Shown piece after piece: positions 58,101-64,000 of a stretch of 64,000 nucleotides of DNA. Both the position numbers and the translations under genes were made by a program. Each line of letters starts with the position of its first letter. Within the stretch, counting starts at the first letter, position 1. Below the pieces are notes generated by a model. The model made no database searches and was not told the origin of the DNA. It saw nothing but the letters and a program-made list of their open reading frames with translations. The stretch spans positions 4,095,099 to 4,159,098 of the forward strand of contig NW_009799100.1 of the NCBI RefSeq assembly GCF_000213175.1, read 5' to 3'. The DNA is from Neurospora tetrasperma FGSC 2508 (taxonomy: Eukaryota > Ascomycota > Sordariomycetes > Sordariales > Sordariaceae).

Positions 58101-60359
58101 CTACTATTACTACTATTACCGCCACCGCCGCTATTATTACTACTACCGTTAGCCTAGCTACCGTTATTGCAAAAAGCGGTATTATTAAAAAATTTAAATA
58201 ATCTATAGTATAACTTCACTTATCCCTCCCAATTATTACAGCCGGGGGTATTATACTAATAGGATATTACAATACGAAAATTCTTATTAACCTTATCTTT
58301 TAATATATAGACCTTTATAGCCGTATTGTAACCGCATTTATCTACTAATATAGTAAACTACACTTCAAAATCAATAAAATTAGCAAACTTACTATTAGCG
58401 CCTATACTTTACTTTAACTAGGCTATAACCTTCTTAAAGACAATAATAATATCGCTTTATTAGAAACAAAAAACTAAATAATTTAAAAATCCCTATCCGG
58501 TAGGCTAATCCTAAGCAATTAAATAATAAGGGTTGTTTAAAATCTTCCTTATAGTAATAGTAATAGTAACCCTAGCTTTACTACTTAAATAACCTATTGT
58601 ATATAAGAGTTTAATTTTCTTATTTATAAAATTATAGCTATTAACCTTCTAACGAATATAAATAATTATAAATTAAGTAATAAACTAATTATAGTATTTA
58701 AATATATCCTTCTCTTCACCCGTAAATTACTTAGGATTTTTAATTAAATTATAACAATAAATATAAATATTAGTAATTAGGGTGGGGATAAAGTAATTAT
58801 ATCCTTTAAAGCTTATAAAATAATTATTGAAGCTACTACCTCCGCCTCCTAAACCTCTAGGACTACTAGGACCTCTAAAACTATTAGGACCTTTAAATCC
58901 GTTAAATCCTCTACTAAATCCTCTATTAAATCCTCCGCTTATTTTAAACTTCTAACGAATAAATTCGCTAGCTCCTCCTATACTACTAACACCGAACCTA
59001 CTAATGCTAATACTATTAGCAATAACTCCTCTTATACTACTACCGTTAATACGGTTAAAACCTTCTACTCCTCCCTTAGAACTATCCTCCTCAATATTAT
59101 AAGCGTCCGATTCGTTACCGTCGTCCACGTATATAAAGAATTTAAAATTCTTACTAAATATTTCAATTAATTTAATTATACCAAACTATACCTCGATTTA
59201 AGCGTCCCTAAACCTCTACTTAATATAATCGACCTCCTTATATAGAATTTTAATTTCACTAACTCTAGCCAAAGCTTCCTTAAAATTAGTATTTATTTCC
59301 TTAAAAATATTATTTTAAATTCTAAATAAAATTAGAATATTAATATATTATTACTCAATTATAATTATATTATAATTTCTCTAAGCTACAATAGTACGCA
59401 AGGAGTTATTATCGGACTAGAAGGAAGAGATATTTCTCTATAGGGTTATATTCTCTCCAAGTATATTATTATACTTCTACTACTATTAATTAACTTAAAT
59501 AGCCTACTAGGCCTTAAGGGCCTCCAAAGTGGCAATATATATTTTAAAATTCTCCACTTCCTTTTTAACGACCGCTGCCGCAATATCTTTAACCTTATTA
59601 ACCGTATAAACCTTATTGTTAAAATTCTTAAACTTAATATTAAAATAGTAAAGTAGCTTTATTACCTCTTCCGAATCTTTTACCTTCTTAATGAAGTAAC
59701 TAGAAATTAAAAAACCTATTACCTTCTCCTTATAACGAATTATAACCAATTAAAACCTTATAATAATATTAGGAACGCCTCGCACAGGTCAATTTAACCC
59801 TACTAGGCTTAAGTACCGGAACCAAACATTTTATTATAATTCTAACTAATAACAATTAAGAAAAGAGAGTATCGCCTTACTACAATAATTGCACTTGCGA
59901 TACTAATATTATTCGTAGTACTTAATTAAAATTCTCGCTTCGTATCGACCGTTATCGGATATATCTTCAATTAATTACTTTTAACTATATTAATCGTTTA
60001 AATATAATCTCGCAAAGACCAAATTACTATAATAGTTTCTTACTACTCTTAATTTTTCTAAAATTACTTATTACGCATTAATACAATAGTTAAGTTCAAT
60101 AAAGTATTATAGGGCGTAAATAAATACTAAACTAAAACTTTAATTATTATACGAAGAATAGGAAGAGAATCCTGTACGCGCACGAGAACTATATAGGGCA
60201 TAGTACTATAGGTCCAATACACAGACCACAGCCGAGCCGCCGTATACGTAAGCACGTAACTACTATACTACACTCAAACAACTATATCTAACTAGCTATA
60301 CTAATATAGTATAGTACCTCTCTATATATAGGAATATAGTAACAATGCCTGTAATATCA
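52106..60359 (-). mobile_element. Ty3/gypsy family C fossil, structurally complete with two LTRs
   Basis: Two direct LTRs of exactly 255 bp bound it: 52106-52360 and 60105-60359, sharing long blocks such as GGAATAGGAAGAGAATCCT and CAGCCGAGCCGCCGT. Ends are of TG..CA type after allowing for RIP. On the minus strand the order is gag (about 59750-57950, with a zinc-knuckle remnant near 57960-58010), reverse transcriptase (about 56130-55600), RNase H (about 55400-55080), integrase (about 54900-53900) and the integrase C-terminal part (53664-53461). Its length of 8.25 kb is normal for the group. The coding regions are broken dozens of times. The left LTR keeps more CA and TG than the right. No clear target duplication was seen. 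RIP hides its age. Confidence 0.88.
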
Positions 60360-61600
60360 GCCCTTAGTACTTAGGGTGCGGAAATTATATATATTTGTAA
60401 TTTATATATTAAGGTATAGTTAATTACGGTCGTAGGAGATTAGATTCCGTACAGTGCTTGTAAATCGTACGGAATTTTCGAAAAATATTATAGAGTAGAG
60501 GGTATTATTTCTAAAGTATATAATAATTATTATTATAATAGCGGAGGTATGTACTACCCGAATTATATTAGATATACCCTTTCTATAATTTCTTATAAGT
60601 ATAGAAAGTATATTATAAAGGATAAAGAAATTCCGGAAAGCCCGGCCGCAATTAAGAAGGTACGCTTAAATAGTACAATTTAAATCCATCCTACCTTTAT
60701 TATATAAATAATTATAATTCCGGCTACCCTGTAAATATCCCTTACTTATATATATCCTTTATACAACTAAGACTAATATTTCCTTCTATAGTTACCCTTA
60801 GTATAGCGATGTGTTCGCTCTTATACAAATGCTGTACGGAATTCCGGCCGCCCCCGCTGCTCCAACTGCTACCCTTACTCCTATCCCGGGCGTAATAAAT
60901 AATATACAATTTAATATTATAGCGGATTAGTTTTCTACTATAGTTATTACTTTTAAAATTGCTATAAATACGAAAAGGGTACTAGAGAGATTTCGGGGTA
61001 TATAAATATTAGGTTGTAGAAAGCATATAGAGTTTATAGAAGGTATATAGAATTTTCGGTTCGATATTAGAAATAATTAGGATGTCTATTCCTATATAGT
61101 GGATTTATTCAATTATATTTATTTCCCTACTCTATATATCTACCTATAAATGTAATATAATGTGTAAATAATCGATTGAGAATATAATAGTATATATATA
61201 AGTAATAATAAGAAAGGATATAAGGCTGGGTATAAAGTGAAAATAAATATAAAGTATAAATATAAAATATAAATATAAGGTAAGAATAGGTATAAAGTAA
61301 GATTAATATAAAGTATAAAAATAAGAAAAGATAGGAAGGAGTATATAAAGACCCTTGAACTAATATTTCCGGCTATACCATATTATATAGAAGCTTATCC
61401 TCCTCGGTTTATACTTTATATAAAAATACAAACACGTTCTATACTATTGTAACCCTACTTATAGCTACGTAGAACTACATATAATTGAAGATATAATTCC
61501 GTAAATTAATACCTATATACTAAAAGGATTGGCTTTAATTTTTATTAATAGTTATAAAGAAGTAAAACTATACTGGAAATTATATACGCTTTAGCTTATA
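60360..61600. repeat. RIP-mutated sequence between gypsy C and the Helitron
   Basis: Not classified. It may be the other side of whatever gypsy C inserted into, and the 3' end of the Helitron should lie toward its right side. Confidence 0.4.
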
Positions 61601-64000
61601 TACTTATTTATTATTTCTAATTATTAATATAATACGAGGAATTATCCTTAATTCGCCTGCAAAGGATCCTCCCAAAATCCTTCCCTTAATTACCTATCTA
61701 CCTATCTTAATTACTATTAATTTAGTACTATTATATATACTACTTTTAGGGTATAAATTATATAAAAGTAGGATAGGTATACCCTTCTTTAATATAAGTT
61801 TACCGGGCGGGAATCCTATAAACTCCTAAGTTTGTAAATACTCTAGTATAAATTGTAAATCCTATATTTTATTTAGCGGTATATTTATAATATTTATAGA
61901 GTTATATTAAATATTCTCGCCCTTTATACGGGATAGAATTTCTATATTTATTTCCCGAATAGATATATTGTAGGTATAAAGAATAACCTTATTAATAAAG
62001 ACTATATTATCCGTAAGAATAGTAGAAAGGAGGGAAGTAAAATAAATCTGGAATAAAAAGTCTTCCTTTATAATAGTAACGAACGTAGCCGGAAAGGGCT
62101 AAACCCAGCCGGACTTGTAGTAAGTAAATTTGTAAAATAAATTTTATAATTATTATACGAATATATAGGTCTATTCGGTAATTCTCTAAATATATATATT
62201 CTTTATAAGGTACAAAATTTTAACGTAACTCTAAATAGGGGAGTATTTAAAGTATATAGATACAATTTCCGCCCGGTTACCTTTCTTCTTTATAAATAAA
62301 TTTAAGCAAAATCCCTACTAAAGATTATTAGAATACTACTAAACTAAATACCCTTATAGCCTAATAAATCCTATAAAGTACGATTTATAGTTTTAATATA
62401 CCCCCGGTCTTATATAGGAACCTCGTTCTAAATAATTAAGGAAGTCTATTTAAGTAGTCTATATAAGTTGGTATTCTTCTTAATATTATATATTTATAGG
62501 GTAGAAATATTTAAAGGGATTTCGAATTGGAAGTATATAGTCCGTCCGCCTTCTAATAAGAGTATTAAAATATTAGAAGACGCAACGTATAGTACTACTT
62601 TATTCTAAGTACAAAAGTATATATATAATTTATAATAGAGAAATATTTTTCTAATACTTCTTAGTTCCTATATAAAGAAGAGGGCCTCTTTAGAATTACT
62701 TTCTACGGCCGTAATAATTTTATTAAAGACTACGGCCTACCTAATATTGAATTTAGATTAAAAATTGTTTAAAAACTATTATTATTTATCCGGATTATAT
62801 TATAACTCCTATTGTAAAAGCGGGTTTCCGTCTATCCGCTCCTATATAAATACTAGTTCCGGGAGATATATACTAGAAATAGATTTTTCTAATTAAATAA
62901 AATGCTAACCGATAAGGTATATATTATAATTAATATACGGATCCTATAAATTAGGAGGTACGCCTACTATTCTAATTACTTTATAGGGTAGGTCGTTATA
63001 GAATAAATATATAAATTTATTTTAAATACCTTTTAGATCCGCTATAAAATTATTGTTCGTTAAGTATATTACAAATAAATACTATAACTACCGCCTAATT
63101 TACTAAATTCCAGCCTCCTTAAATAGTACTTCCTACCGGGAATTATTATTCAAAAACTTTTACTTTAAGTAAGCCTCTCTAAATATATTATATATTACGC
63201 TATTTATAATATATAAGTCCTAAAAAGAGGTAGGCTTAAGTACGTTTATTTAGAGTAAATATAAAAAATATTATTTACCAGCTATAGGAGGAACGTAATA
63301 AAGCTATCCGATAATAGAACCTTTTTATTATAGTTATTAAATTCTTATATTCTCCTTCTAAATATATTTAGAAGGGAAATTTATATATAGAACGTTTCTA
63401 TTTGGACTATTAGAATATTTTATATTATACTTAAAAAACCCTTTTAATATAATCCAGGCAGTCTGTTCGATCTATATATTTGCCCATTACGGGGTAAATT
63501 AGTAGTTATAGTAATAGAAGGATTATTCTTAGAATATATAATTAAAAATATAATTAGAAGATACTCTTCGTAAATACCTTATTCTATAATCCGAATAAAT
63601 ACTTCCGTTAAACTTACGTACTATATAAATATATACTATTTAAATTTATCCAGCTCTATAATCTCTATAATAGTCCTGTCCGTACCCTTATAAATATATT
63701 TATAAATATATATAATAGTATTTACAATAGAGTAAACCTCTATATTAATATAATATCTATACTTTAAAACTAAGTATAGGTTGTATAGTACGACCGCCCT
63801 ATTATTTAGCTATATATCGTTCCTATTTACTTTTTTTGTAATATAAATACCATTATTATAGCGCCTATAAGAAAAGTAACTAGTATTTTCAATAATAGTC
63901 GTTTTCTCTATATAAGGCTTAGGATACTACTTTCTATACTTTAGCGCAGCCTTTTTATTTTTCTCGTTTATAATTATATATAGAACTTTCAGGTTATTTA
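61600..64000 (-). mobile_element. Helitron, RIP-mutated, truncated by the window edge
   Basis: Minus strand. At 63850-63600 the translation resembles the region before the Rep domain of fungal Helitrons: VVLYNLYLVLKYRYYINIEV, then YIYKYIYKG.DR, where family members read NPYLLxxYxxHINVE and YIxKYxYKGxD. At 61820-61640 it matches the end of the PIF1-type helicase (LILKKGIPILLLYNL, then GRILGGSFAGELRIIPR). Helitrons are rolling-circle DNA transposons with a Rep nuclease joined to a helicase. Stop codons occur throughout, so it is inactive. The middle part and both termini were not resolved; the 5' end lies beyond 64000. Confidence 0.8.

Larger units (their letters stand above)
40862..64000. repeat. 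RIP-mutated AT-rich repeat block
   Basis: Composition changes sharply at about 40862. From here CA and TG are almost absent while TA is very common and CG persists, the strand-symmetric product of C-to-T change in CpA that defines RIP. No intact frame longer than about 80 codons occurs in 23 kb. The block contains the elements listed below and continues beyond the window. It should be silent heterochromatin. Confidence 0.92.

Noticed and set aside
1-64000. CRISPR arrays or prokaryotic operons
   Set aside because: None seen; gene structure is plainly eukaryotic.

Overview
The window looks like nuclear DNA of a filamentous ascomycete, most likely Neurospora or a very close relative. Four things point there. 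Genes carry short introns (about 59-170 bp) with fungal splice sites and CTAAC-like branch points. The minus-strand GH7 cellobiohydrolase matches the Neurospora CBH1 I remember almost residue for residue. 5S rRNA genes occur singly, with a TATA box exactly at -29 to -26. The right-hand 23 kb is saturated with C-to-T and G-to-A changes that have nearly removed CA and TG but not CG, the mark of repeat-induced point mutation (RIP).

Layout. 1-39.7 kb is gene-bearing, moderate-GC DNA: the start of an S1/P1 nuclease (minus, cut by the window edge); an inverted-repeat element flanked by TA; two tandem paralogous genes for small secreted six-cysteine proteins; a wrecked non-ribosomal peptide synthetase; a purple acid phosphatase; an MFS transporter; a second TA-flanked inverted-repeat element; a multipass membrane protein of the fungal DUF3176 type; an NAD(P)-binding protein (minus); a tRNA-Glu; cbh-1 (minus); a small one-pass membrane protein; tRNA-Arg; a GT32 OCH1-like mannosyltransferase; tRNA-Ile; an intact 5S rRNA gene; tRNA-Leu; a PMP3-family protein; and a small possible secreted protein. 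A second 5S gene runs into a 950-base assembly gap (39704-40653). Intergenic spaces are long, 2-3 kb in places.

From about 40862 to the end the DNA is a graveyard of RIP-mutated transposons: fragments of one Ty3/gypsy family on either side of a plus-strand gypsy relic, an LTR-complete minus-strand gypsy fossil (52106-60359), and a minus-strand Helitron that leaves the window at 64000.

How genes may work together. The S1/P1 nuclease and the purple acid phosphatase are both secreted phosphorus scavengers. Both have CACGTG boxes upstream in the form expected for the phosphate regulator NUC-1, though they are not adjacent. CBH1 serves cellulose breakdown alone here. No functional gene cluster is visible. 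The most unusual signals are a repeat family that joins 5S rRNA sequence to a shared A-tailed body (two copies, one with its 5S part inverted), the tandem secreted-protein pair, and the two TA-flanked inverted-repeat elements.
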